This document shows positions 1-5,514 of a stretch of DNA of 6,162 nt, one piece after another. The stretch is from Oscillospiraceae bacterium (lineage in GTDB: Bacteria; Bacillota; Clostridia; Oscillospirales; Acutalibacteraceae): positions 1 through 6,162 of the forward strand of contig JAQWBK010000043.1 in the NCBI GenBank assembly GCA_028706415.1. The letters run 5' to 3'. How positions within the stretch are numbered: position 1 is the stretch's first letter; each line of letters begins with the position of its first letter. The notes under the pieces were generated by a model. The model did no database searches. It had not been told where the DNA came from and was given only the letters and a program-made list of their open reading frames with translations. The position numbers and the translations under genes were made by a program.

Positions 1-52
1 GCGCCCCTGTTTTTCGACAGTTTTTTTATCCCCGCCCCAAGAGCGCTTAGCT

Positions 53-81
53 ATAATACCATCACATATCCCTTTTGTCAA
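53..81 (-). promoter_or_regulatory. Sigma-A promoter firing left, out of the window
   Basis: On the minus strand the -35 hexamer TTGACA (76-81, perfect) is followed by a 17-bp spacer and a -10 hexamer TATTAT (53-58, five of six matches). Transcription would start near position 46 and run out of the window. The roughly 45 transcribed bases visible are GC-rich and contain no start codon, so the gene served cannot be named. Confidence 0.7.
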
Positions 82-414
82 CACCTTTTTTCCCTTTTTT
101 TAATTAGTATTTATTAGCTTTTTTATATCTATATTCTGAGATTATCACATCAAACCTCTCACTATTTTAATATTGCATATGATAAGGTATAAATATTATA
201 TATAAAATACATATATTCATATAATATTTATTGAAAATATATGTTGCACTTTTGTCAATGATTTGAGATAATACATATGTTCTTTTTAAATTTAATCGCC
301 AATAAAATAGACACAATAATTTCCATTGTATGTATTATTCTACTTATTTGGTTCATTATGCATATTTTTGTTTATAATTTTAATGTTTTGTCCACATTAA
401 TGTCATTATTATTT
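82..414. other. AT-rich intergenic stretch without a convincing gene
   Basis: This is the longest stretch without a convincing gene. It is strikingly poor in G and C compared with the coding regions to the right. It separates the left-pointing promoter from the promoter of the Xre-like gene. I see no ORF with a good ribosome binding site, no tRNA and no transposase remnant. It does contain a perfect inverted repeat at 189-231 and most of a weak small ORF at 277-447, listed separately. Its composition could reflect an old insertion or simply relaxed intergenic sequence. Confidence 0.5.
189..231. repeat. Perfect 13-bp inverted repeat in AT-rich DNA
   Basis: ATAAATATTATAT (189-201) is the exact reverse complement of ATATAATATTTAT (219-231), with a 17-bp spacer. 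All pairs are A-T, so a hairpin would be weak and some chance matching is expected in such AT-rich DNA, but 13 consecutive matches is long. It is not followed by a T-tract. It might be a protein-binding site or a remnant of mobile DNA ends; no function can be assigned. Confidence 0.45.
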
Positions 415-447
415 GAATATTGCATGACTTTATCTGATATAATGTAG
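277..447 (+). CDS. Doubtful 56-aa hydrophobic small ORF
   Basis: An uninterrupted ATG-to-TAG frame encodes 56 residues, starting MFFLNLIANK. Residues 13-33 form a continuous hydrophobic run (TIISIVCIILLIWFIMHIFVY) that could span the membrane once. The ribosome binding site is poor: only a GAGA about 8 bases upstream. Its stop codon lies just past the -10 box of the downstream xre promoter, so the two genes would be very tightly packed. AT-rich DNA readily gives hydrophobic reading frames by chance, because codons such as ATT, TTT and TTA dominate. I list it because small membrane proteins and type I toxins look like this, but I consider it more likely non-coding. Confidence 0.17.
   Translation: MFFLNLIANKIDTIISIVCIILLIWFIMHIFVYNFNVLSTLMSLLFEYCMTLSDIM
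435..443 (+). promoter_or_regulatory. Extended -10 promoter of the Xre-family gene
   Basis: A perfect TATAAT (438-443) is preceded by TG one base upstream (435-436), giving the TGnTATAAT extended -10 form. No good -35 hexamer lies at 16-18 bp; the nearest is TTGAAT with a 19-bp spacer. Extended -10 promoters can work without a -35 box. The start would be near 450, leaving a leader of about 100 bases before the xre ATG. The leader contains an 8-bp palindrome, GACATGTC (483-490), which could be an autoregulatory site, although this is weak evidence. Confidence 0.6.
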
Positions 448-547
448 TTAAAGCAGATTGTATGGCAAAACCGTAATCTCTAGACATGTCAGGATAAATA
501 GTGCCTGATAAGATATTATGCCGATTTGATAAAGGAGGCGTAAGGAA

Positions 548-973
548 ATGACTTTTGGAGAACGTTTACGCAAGCTACGAAAACAACTTGATATGACACA
601 AGAGCAGATATCCAAGAATCTAAATATAGTTCGGTCTACTTATGCATATTATGAAACAGGTAAGACTTTTCCTGATTTTGATACGGTTGTTCGTCTGGCT
701 CATCTATTTAATGTCACTACCGACTACCTGCTTGATGCCGAGCCCACATCCCCCCAATTAAATGATGACTCTGGGATTTCTTATACTCCGTCAATAAAAA
801 AAATAATCGTAAATGATTGGTCGCTGCGTGAATCAGAGCAAAAGCTACTTATTGCTTATAGATTTCTTGATAAAGATACACAGCAAGAGTTTTTAAATCG
901 CATTGAACGGGCTGCAGCCGACCTGTATGACCGAAAACGAACCCGAAAAAAAGATAAAGAGCCGCTAAACTAA
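548..973 (+). CDS. Xre-family helix-turn-helix transcriptional regulator
   Basis: This 141-aa protein has an N-terminal Cro/CI-type HTH domain (about residues 4-62). Helix 2 is TQEQISKNLN (17-26) and the recognition helix lies around VRSTYAYYETGK (28-39), followed by the typical xPDxxTVxxLAxxFNVTTDYLL close of the fold. After a short linker, residues 94-124 (SEQKLLIAYRFLDKDTQQEF and onwards) form a probable helical segment seen in many small Firmicute regulators of this type. The C-terminus is strongly basic (RKRTRKKDK, 129-137). The start is well supported: AAGGAGG at 532-538 lies 9 bases before ATG. The gene stands alone between its own promoter and terminator. Its codons look more AT-rich than those of the ffh cluster. 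It probably binds DNA as a dimer and may regulate itself or the left-pointing transcript; the target is not visible. No sensor, peptidase or phage gene is adjacent. Confidence 0.9.
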   Translation: MTFGERLRKLRKQLDMTQEQISKNLNIVRSTYAYYETGKTFPDFDTVVRLAHLFNVTTDYLLDAEPTSPQLNDDSGISYTPSIKKIIVNDWSLRESEQKLLIAYRFLDKDTQQEFLNRIERAAADLYDRKRTRKKDKEPLN

Positions 974-999
974 AGCAACTCTTAATAATCATATAATTT

Positions 1000-1025
1000 T
1001 ACCCCTGAATACAGGGGTATTTTTT
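1000..1025 (+). terminator. Rho-independent terminator of the Xre-family gene
   Basis: A perfect 8-bp stem, TACCCCTG (1000-1007) and CAGGGGTA (1012-1019), with a 4-base AATA loop, is followed at once by six T residues. It lies about 27 bases past the xre stop codon. The reverse strand lacks a T-tract, so it should act on plus-strand transcripts only. Confidence 0.92.
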
Positions 1026-1028
1026 ATT

Positions 1029-1136
1029 ATGAACTTCCGGGTTTGATACCCCGCTGCGAAGCGGCGGTCGCTATTTCACAGCGAAAATTGAACGGTATCT
1101 TTTGGATACCCCGCGGCTTACCTCGGGGTAGTTCAT
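1029..1136. repeat. Hairpin-array element with inverted ends (MITE- or REP-like)
   Basis: This 108-bp GC-rich block begins with ATGAACT (1029-1035) and ends with its exact complement AGTTCAT (1130-1136). Inside are four hairpins in a row. CCGCT-GCGA-AGCGG spans 1051-1064. TCGCT and AGCGA (1068-1084) enclose a 7-base loop. GGTATC and GATACC (1094-1110) enclose TTTTG. TACCCCGCGG and CCTCGGGGTA (1107-1130) pair with one mismatch around CTTA. The third and fourth hairpins share GATACC, so they exclude each other. There is no open frame. The block sits between two convergent genes, a common place for dispersed palindromic elements. It may also act as the end of the minus-strand operon, though no T-tract follows on that strand. 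Whether it is repeated in the genome cannot be seen here. Confidence 0.6.
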
Positions 1137-1151
1137 TATGAAAGGGAACGT

Positions 1152-1697
1152 CTAATGAACAAATTCCATACTTTCTGTAAATAACCTTACCTGCTCATTG
1201 CAGCGAAGAAATAAATCCTCGCCCTGTTTTGCAAGCTTTTCATCACCCTGTTTTGCACAAATAGTTGCAAAGGTTTCCCCAACGCAAATTGCAACATTTC
1301 TCCCGTCACGCACACATAGACAATAAAATGAAAACGCTCCGGAGCCTTGCAAATCCTCATAAAATGTGGGAGAGGTCTTGCGCATGGTTTCGTAAAAAAT
1401 GTTTCTGGCGGTCTGTGATAGAAGCGGATTTGGAAGGTATGTATCCAGCCCCACTTCAACCGCAAAAGCCATCAGAATGCGCCTCTGGGTCATATACGAA
1501 GTAGCATCCAGCGGACGATCCCCTTCAACCGCAGCGACATCTTCCGCCAAAATGGCACCTAAACGGCGGGCTCGTCCGAGATTGCCATTGGCCTTTTCCT
1601 GGTTTAAAAGCTTGGCTGTAGCCTCGGTGTCATCCGGCTCCTGTGCCTGCACGAAATCATCGCCTGCAATTTTCATATCCTTATCGTCGGTTATCAT
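1152..1697 (-). CDS. Conserved-looking hypothetical protein behind the PHP gene
   Basis: I do not recognise this protein. From the preferred ATG it has 181 residues, is predicted soluble, and shows no signal peptide or clear membrane span. The first 35 residues are acidic and probably flexible. Residues 39-180 look folded, with a helical stretch NLGRARRLGAILAEDVAA, a middle part QRRILMAFAVEVGLDTYLP, and a distinctive GSGAFSFYCLCVR segment (118-130) followed by VAICVGETFATICAKQGD. Five cysteines lie in the second half, but without a metal-site spacing that I can name. An in-frame ATG at 1742, only 2 bases after the PHP stop codon, would give 196 residues and would fit translational coupling. 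It lacks a ribosome binding site, whereas ATG 1697 follows GGTGGGGG. The gene shares a transcript with the PHP phosphoesterase, which suggests a linked role, but that is inference. Confidence 0.75.
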   Translation of the reverse strand: MITDDKDMKIAGDDFVQAQEPDDTEATAKLLNQEKANGNLGRARRLGAILAEDVAAVEGDRPLDATSYMTQRRILMAFAVEVGLDTYLPNPLLSQTARNIFYETMRKTSPTFYEDLQGSGAFSFYCLCVRDGRNVAICVGETFATICAKQGDEKLAKQGEDLFLRCNEQVRLFTESMEFVH

Positions 1698-1701
1698 GTG
1701 G

Positions 1702-1709
1702 CCCCCACC
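1702..1709 (-). promoter_or_regulatory. Ribosome binding site deciding the start at 1697
   Basis: GGTGGGGG on the minus strand lies 4 bases before the ATG at 1695-1697. Read as protein from the upstream ATG at 1742, it would encode a run of glycines, which fits a Shine-Dalgarno sequence better than a coding segment. The GGTGG part sits about 7 bases from the ATG. The upstream start has no comparable site. Confidence 0.45.
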
Positions 1710-1744
1710 AATCCTGATTTGACTTGGCATATTTTGGCGCATTA

Positions 1745-2578
1745 TTATTTGCGTCGGTTTTTATATGAGGCTAAGGCCTGAACGGCTTCATCGGGCATTG
1801 TGCAGCTGCCAATAGGCCGCGCCGTAGAGCCGTACATACCATGGAAATCCGAACCGCCTGTCATTAAAAGATTGTTTTGCTTCGCAAATTCAGAAAGCCT
1901 TTCGATATCCTCCTCCGAATGAGCCGGATGCCAAACCTCGACACCGTCAAGTCCGATTGAAACAAGCTCCTCAAGGGATTTTTCGCTATCATATATCACG
2001 GGATGCGCTAAAACCGCAATACCCCCCGAACTATGGATAAGTTCAAGCACCTCATGAAAATCCGGATATTCAGTCTCGACCAATGCTGAACCATGCCCGG
2101 GAGCGAACAGCTGATCAAAAATTTCTCCGAAAATGGAATCGGCATATCCCGCATCCATAAGCGCGTGCATAATATGCTGCTTAAATATATTCGTACTCCC
2201 GGTGGCACATTTAACAATCATTTCGGGTGCTATGGGATAGTAACGCATAACCTTACGAACCATGGCCATTGATGATTTCTTTCTGCTTTCTCCCACCCGC
2301 CGGCATAATCCCTCCAGCCTATCCGGAATATCGCAATCATAGCAGAGAAGATGGACTTTGTTACCCCTTTGTGCATCCTTTGTTGAAAACTCCACTCCAT
2401 GTATAACATTGACTTGCTGGCGTTTTCCTATAATAACTGCCCGGGTTGCCCCGGCGGTAGAATCATGGTCGGTTACAGAAATGGCGGAAAGCCTACGGCG
2501 TTTTGCCATGGAAATAAGTTCTTCTATTCCAACCGAGCCGTCAGATATTTTAGTGTGACAATGCAGGTCGCCCGCCAT
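1745..2578 (-). CDS. PHP-domain metal-dependent phosphoesterase (COG0613 type)
   Basis: This 277-aa protein is a stand-alone PHP (polymerase and histidinol phosphatase) domain, a metallo-hydrolase fold that usually binds two or three metal ions. The motif set is complete. DLHCHTKISDG (4-14) carries two histidines and an aspartate, and VTDHDS (35-40) carries the Asp-His pair. GVEFS (61-65) has the metal-binding Glu, and H76 lies in KVHLLCY. LAHP (190-193) and SDFHG (243-247) supply the late ligands. An inserted helical region at about 85-165 matches the lid found in the YciV/RNase AM-like and nucleoside 3',5'-bisphosphate phosphatase group. Related proteins act on small phosphorylated nucleotides or short RNA 5' ends; which substrate applies here cannot be told. 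The start is secure: AAGGAGG at 2586-2592 is 7 bases before ATG. It is cytoplasmic and the first gene of a two-gene operon. Confidence 0.92.
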   Translation of the reverse strand: MAGDLHCHTKISDGSVGIEELISMAKRRRLSAISVTDHDSTAGATRAVIIGKRQQVNVIHGVEFSTKDAQRGNKVHLLCYDCDIPDRLEGLCRRVGESRKKSSMAMVRKVMRYYPIAPEMIVKCATGSTNIFKQHIMHALMDAGYADSIFGEIFDQLFAPGHGSALVETEYPDFHEVLELIHSSGGIAVLAHPVIYDSEKSLEELVSIGLDGVEVWHPAHSEEDIERLSEFAKQNNLLMTGGSDFHGMYGSTARPIGSCTMPDEAVQALASYKNRRK

Positions 2579-2691
2579 TCATACACCTCCTTGAAATTAC
2601 TTAAATCCTTGATGGTTTATATTAAGTATTTTCATTAATTATTACGCACAAATCATTTTATTTCTTATTTCTTATAACCAGTATACATTAA

Positions 2692-2720
2692 ATTATACAC
2701 CCGAACAGAAGGAAAGACAA
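2692..2720 (-). promoter_or_regulatory. Sigma-A promoter of the PHP-hypothetical operon
   Basis: On the minus strand TTGTCT (2715-2720, four of six matches) precedes a perfect TATAAT (2692-2697) with an ideal 17-bp spacer. The start would be near 2685, giving an AT-rich leader of about 105 bases before the PHP ATG. The leader contains a short run of AAGAAATAAGAAATAAA but no recognisable riboswitch. Confidence 0.7.
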
Positions 2721-2798
2721 CCCTAATTTGACTTTGCTGAAATGTTTTGAGCAATTAGACAAAAAGATTTATAAAAGCACAAAATATAATTAAAATAA

Positions 2799-3278
2799 TT
2801 AATACCGCTCTACACGACGCTTTTTTCTGAGAGCACGCCGTTTTATTCCCGCCTGCCATTCATCCTGCTCCTCCTGGGTAACAGGGGTAAGCCTCGGTAC
2901 CCGAACAGGATTACTCTGTTCATCCAAAGCTACCAGAACCAAATATGCACGGTTTACCCGTTCACGATTTCCGTCAAGGGATTCCACATATGTGTCGACC
3001 CTCACCTCCATTGAGGTGGTTCCTACATGGGTTATGCATCCGTCCAGCAGCACCGTGCTCCCCACATAGGCGGGGGCAACAAATTCGAGCATATCAATCC
3101 GCGCGGTTGTCACCTCGAAACAGGAGTGCCGTCTGGCTGTTACGGCCGCCGTTACATCAATCCACTGCATAAGCACCCCGCCAAAAAGCCTCTTATAAGC
3201 ATTAGCATGCTGGGGTAGAACAATCTGCACCTGCTGGGTCCTGGAATCCGCCACATATCGAAACTCTGTTTTTTCCAT
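2799..3278 (-). CDS. Hotdog-fold acyl-CoA thioesterase (YciA/BACH-like)
   Basis: This 159-aa single-hotdog protein hydrolyses acyl-CoA thioesters to free acid and CoA. The hallmark lies at residues 24-41: HAN, then LFGGVLMQWID. N26 and D41 align with the catalytic Asn and Asp of the YciA/BACH/YkhA family, and the FGG turn is the CoA-site signature. The usual N-x-x-G-x-x-FGG glycine is replaced in the NAYKRLFGG segment. The strands TARIDMLEFVAPAYVGSTV and EVRVDTYVES continue the fold. The C-terminal 14 residues are very basic (KRRALRKKRRVER), a tail that could bind CoA phosphates or nucleic acid. The start has AGAGGG 9 bases upstream. It lies between the khpA terminator and the PHP promoter; its own promoter is weak (a TATAAA at 3357-3362 without a good -35). 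No strong terminator follows, so read-through into the PHP operon is possible. Members usually form hexamers of hotdog dimers. Acyl chain preference is unknown. Confidence 0.9.
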   Translation of the reverse strand: MEKTEFRYVADSRTQQVQIVLPQHANAYKRLFGGVLMQWIDVTAAVTARRHSCFEVTTARIDMLEFVAPAYVGSTVLLDGCITHVGTTSMEVRVDTYVESLDGNRERVNRAYLVLVALDEQSNPVRVPRLTPVTQEEQDEWQAGIKRRALRKKRRVERY

Positions 3279-3378
3279 ACATTTAAACCCTCTTCTTTAT
3301 TACGATCATTAATGCCGCATACGGGCGGGTGTGCAGACAGGTGTGTAGGCCTGCCTTTTATAGCTGACTTCAGATACC

Positions 3379-3416
3379 AAAAAAAGCTATCGCACAGACC
3401 GTCGCGACAGCTTTTT
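3379..3416 (-). terminator. Rho-independent terminator of the ylxM-ffh-rpsP-khpA operon
   Basis: On the minus strand AAAAAGCTGTCGC pairs with GCGATAGCTTTTT (stem arms 3404-3416 and 3381-3393, one G-U pair) around a 10-base loop, and the stem runs into seven T residues (3385 down to 3379). It begins about 15 bases past the khpA stop, so it closes the operon. The A/T pairs at the base of the stem make the plus strand also read as stem plus five T, so partial two-way action is possible. Confidence 0.93.
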
Positions 3417-3431
3417 CCCGAGAAAATAGTA

Positions 3432-3665
3432 TCAGTCTATTTCCACGGCTACCCGAGTTTCTCGACGGGTTGCGGCAGCACGCATAACAGTACGGATTGC
3501 TTTAGCAATTCGTCCCTGTTTGCCGATTACTCGCCCCATATCGTCAGGCGCAACATGAAGGTGGAACACAATGGTGCCGTCCCCGGCCGGCTCGTCCTGC
3601 TCTACAACTACATCATCGGGATTTTCAACCAGACCTTTTGCGATGGATACCAAAAGTTCATTCAT
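3432..3665 (-). CDS. khpA: KH-domain RNA-binding protein KhpA (YlqC family)
   Basis: This 77-aa protein is a minimal single KH domain. The GxxG nucleic-acid loop is GKQG at residues 48-51, within GRVIGKQGRIAKAIRTVMRA. N-terminal helix MNELLVSIAKGLVENPDDV and strand TIVFHLHVAP come before it. The length matches the usual 75-80 residues of KhpA. In other Firmicutes KhpA pairs with KhpB (Jag/EloR) and affects cell division, envelope growth and RNA chaperoning. Its place directly after rpsP is the standard location. The start at ATG 3665 is chosen over the longer frame from 3695, because GGGGG at 3675-3679 sits 9 bases upstream and the resulting N-terminus MNELLVSIAK is typical of the family. The gene follows rpsP after 85 bp and is followed at once by the operon terminator. 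Confidence 0.93.
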   Translation of the reverse strand: MNELLVSIAKGLVENPDDVVVEQDEPAGDGTIVFHLHVAPDDMGRVIGKQGRIAKAIRTVMRAAATRRETRVAVEID

Positions 3666-3731
3666 AGCCTTTGACCCCCTTCTTTTACAATACATGCGTG
3701 CAATAAAAACAACAAATTCCTCTGATTTTAC

Positions 3732-3745
3732 AAAGCGGCCGCTTT
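3732..3745. repeat. 14-bp perfect palindrome between rpsP and khpA
   Basis: AAAGCGGCCGCTTT is a perfect palindrome 5 bases past the rpsP stop. In RNA it would fold as an AAAGC/GCTTT stem with a GGCC loop. On the minus strand it is followed by GTAAAATC rather than a T-tract, so it is not a terminator. It could protect the rpsP mRNA end or mark a processing site; no function is proven. Confidence 0.4.
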
Positions 3746-3750
3746 AAATT

Positions 3751-3993
3751 TTACTCAATTCCTGATGATTTAAGCAAAGCTTTAACGGTATCGGTCGGTT
3801 GCGCACCGTTTGAAATCCACTTTTTCGCTTTTTCCGCATCCACCTTGATTTCTACCGGCTCAGTAAGGGGATTATAATAACCGATCTCCTCAATAAAACG
3901 GCCATCTCTCGGATAACGCGAATCGGCAACAACAATTCGATAAAACGGGCTTTTCTTCGCACCCATTCTGCGAAGCCTAATCTTAACTGCCAT
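3751..3993 (-). CDS. rpsP: 30S ribosomal protein S16
   Basis: At 80 aa this is the normal length for bacterial S16. The N-terminus MAVKIRLRRMGAKKSPFYRIVVADSR carries the family signature: the basic RLRRMGAKK stretch that contacts 16S rRNA and the YRIVVADSR strand. RDGRFIEEIGYYNPLTEP follows and completes the conserved core. S16 binds the 5' and central domains of 16S rRNA and is needed for 30S assembly. TTGGAGG with GGAGG at 4001-4005, 7 bases before ATG, fixes the start. It is separated from ffh by 126 bp, longer than the other gaps in the cluster, which leaves room for extra control of this gene. The usual downstream neighbours rimM, trmD and rplS are not in this cluster. Confidence 0.98.
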   Translation of the reverse strand: MAVKIRLRRMGAKKSPFYRIVVADSRYPRDGRFIEEIGYYNPLTEPVEIKVDAEKAKKWISNGAQPTDTVKALLKSSGIE

Positions 3994-4060
3994 TTACTTA
4001 CCTCCAAAAATATCTACTTTATCTTCAACCAGCTAGGATTGGTCCCTGTTGGCGGAATAC

Positions 4061-4088
4061 ATATTAAACGCCATATATCATATGGCAA
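4061..4088 (-). promoter_or_regulatory. Possible internal promoter with palindrome ahead of rpsP
   Basis: In the ffh-rpsP gap the minus strand has TTGCCA (4083-4088, five of six to TTGACA), a 16-bp spacer and TAATAT (4061-4066, four of six). The perfect inverted repeat GCCATAT-gat-ATATGGC (4070-4086) fills the spacer and overlaps the -35 box, the layout of an operator, or of an RNA hairpin in the read-through message. The match is modest and could be chance. Confidence 0.3.
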
Positions 4089-4119
4089 AGGACATATAAC
4101 GGAGAATCTTTTATTCAAC

Positions 4120-5481
4120 CTAAAATCTTCGCCGTTGGCCGCCCATGGGCGGCATTTGGGGCATCATGGGCATTCCACGCCTGCCCTTTTTCCCCATGCC
4201 TTTCATCTGCTTCATCATCTGACGCATGGATTCGTACTGCTTTATAAGCTTGTTCACATCCTCAACCCTAAGCCCGCAGCCTGCAGCTATGCGGCGTTTG
4301 CGCGAGGGATTTATACGGTCGGGATGGGTGCGCTCGTCCGGCGTCATCGAGAGTATTATTGCTTCCACCCTTGAAATCTGCCGTTCATCTATTTCAACAT
4401 CCTTTAACTGTTTGCCAATACCGGGTATCATTGACAGCATACCCTTTAGGTCGCCCATCTTGCTGATTTGACGGAACTGATCCAGCATGTCGTTAAAATC
4501 AAATTTGTTTTCCTGCATCCGGCGGGCAAGCTCGACCGCCTTTTTGTCATCCATCTGCTGCTCCGCCTTTTCAATCAGCGAGAGCATATCCCCCATTCCC
4601 AGGATACGGGATGCCATTCTTTCGGGATGAAAAACCTCAATATCATCCAGCTTTTCACCGGTGCCGGCAAATTTAATCGGCTTTCCTGTGACTGCACGAA
4701 CCGAAAGTGCGGCACCACCCCGGGTATCACTATCCAGCTTTGTGAGCACCACCCCGTCAATACCGAGCGCTTCATTAAAAGCGGCAGCTGCGTTCACAGC
4801 GTCTTGACCGGTCATGGCATCCACAACAAATAAAATCTCGTTGGGTGATAATGTAGATTTTATCTTTTTAAGCTCGGCCATCAGCTGCTCATCAATATGC
4901 AGCCGACCTGCGGTATCGAGTATAACATAATCGCTACCGTGATCTTTCGCATGAGCCACGGCCTTGCGGGCAATCTCAACCGGATTGGCTGTGCCCATTT
5001 CAAAAACCGGTACCCCTGCCTTTTCACCAACAACCTGAAGCTGTTTAATGGCTGCGGGACGGTAAACGTCACAGGCAACAAGCAGCGGTCTGTGACCTTG
5101 TGATTTAAGCATCTTGCCAAGCTTGGCGGCATGGGTGGTTTTGCCCGCTCCCTGTAATCCGCACATCATAATTATGCAGGGAGGATGATTGGTTGATGCA
5201 AGGCGGGTTGCCTGCCCCCCCATCAGTGCGGTAAGCTCTTCATTTACAATTTTAATAACCATCTGGGCAGGTGTCAGGCTCTCCATAACCTGGGAGCCAA
5301 CCGCCCGCTCGGTGACGGAGTTGGTAAAATCCTTGGCAACTTTATAGTTTACATCGGCCTCCAAAAGAGCAAGGCGAACCTCGCGTATAGCCTCTTTTAC
5401 ATCGGCTTCATTAAGCTTTCCCTTGGAGCGCAACCGTTTAAAGGCGGCGGATAGTTTTTCTGAAAGACCTTCAAATGCCAC
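4120..5481 (-). CDS. ffh: Signal recognition particle protein Ffh (SRP54)
   Basis: This 453-aa GTPase is complete, with N, G and M domains. The N domain (1-90) is a helical bundle. The G domain shows GLQGAGKT (108-115, P-loop), DVYRPAA (138-144), DTAGR (189-193), TKLD (247-250), DTRGG (252-256) and FAGTGEK (271-277). The M domain (about 300-430) carries NPSRKRRIAAGCGL (391-404), which binds 4.5S/SRP RNA; the usual GSG is GCG here. It is rich in methionine for signal-sequence capture, and the tail MPMMPQMPPMGG with final basic residues is unstructured. With SRP RNA it binds signal peptides on ribosomes and docks with FtsY at the membrane. Translation starts at GTG (5479-5481), fixed by AGGAGG 6 bases upstream. 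It follows ylxM by 33 bp. Neither the SRP RNA gene nor ftsY is visible in the window. Confidence 0.98.
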   Translation of the reverse strand: MAFEGLSEKLSAAFKRLRSKGKLNEADVKEAIREVRLALLEADVNYKVAKDFTNSVTERAVGSQVMESLTPAQMVIKIVNEELTALMGGQATRLASTNHPPCIIMMCGLQGAGKTTHAAKLGKMLKSQGHRPLLVACDVYRPAAIKQLQVVGEKAGVPVFEMGTANPVEIARKAVAHAKDHGSDYVILDTAGRLHIDEQLMAELKKIKSTLSPNEILFVVDAMTGQDAVNAAAAFNEALGIDGVVLTKLDSDTRGGAALSVRAVTGKPIKFAGTGEKLDDIEVFHPERMASRILGMGDMLSLIEKAEQQMDDKKAVELARRMQENKFDFNDMLDQFRQISKMGDLKGMLSMIPGIGKQLKDVEIDERQISRVEAIILSMTPDERTHPDRINPSRKRRIAAGCGLRVEDVNKLIKQYESMRQMMKQMKGMGKKGRRGMPMMPQMPPMGGQRRRF

Positions 5482-5487
5482 GATTAT

Positions 5488-5493
5488 CCTCCT
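5488..5493 (-). promoter_or_regulatory. Shine-Dalgarno site fixing the GTG start of ffh
   Basis: A perfect AGGAGG, in the context AAAGGAGGATAATC, lies 6 bases before the GTG codon at 5479-5481. It supports the non-ATG start and the standard MAFEGLSEKL N-terminus. Confidence 0.85.
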
Positions 5494-5514
5494 TTTGGCA
5501 GGGAAATGATAAAA

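Noticed and set aside
7..27. CTGT...ACAG hairpin followed by T-tract as a plus-strand terminator
   Set aside because: The stem has only 4 bp, and the region is better explained as the leader of the left-pointing transcript.
483..508. GACATGTC palindrome and TCAGG...CCTGA repeat in the xre leader as Xre operators
   Set aside because: Both are short and unrelated to each other; no repeated operator pattern is seen, so they are mentioned but not annotated as sites.
1029..1136. CRISPR array
   Set aside because: The stems differ in sequence, there are no regularly spaced identical repeats with unique spacers, and no cas gene is present.
2735..2760. TTGCT...AGCAA inverted repeat as a terminator after the thioesterase
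   Set aside because: The stem is only 5 bp with an AT-rich loop and no T-tract follows on the minus strand.
3357..3362. TATAAA as a -10 box for the thioesterase gene
   Set aside because: There is no acceptable -35 hexamer at 16-18 bp; only the T-tract of the terminator lies there, so I do not list it as a promoter.
3312..3674. Plus-strand frame of 120 codons over the khpA terminator and khpA
   Set aside because: It crosses the terminator and runs antisense to a clear KH-domain gene; no domain is recognisable in it.
4468..4833. 121-codon plus-strand frame antisense to ffh, and similar long antisense frames across ffh, PHP and thioesterase
   Set aside because: They lie entirely inside well-identified genes, have low-complexity His/Ser/Pro-rich translations and no supporting ribosome binding sites; they are shadows of the true coding strand.
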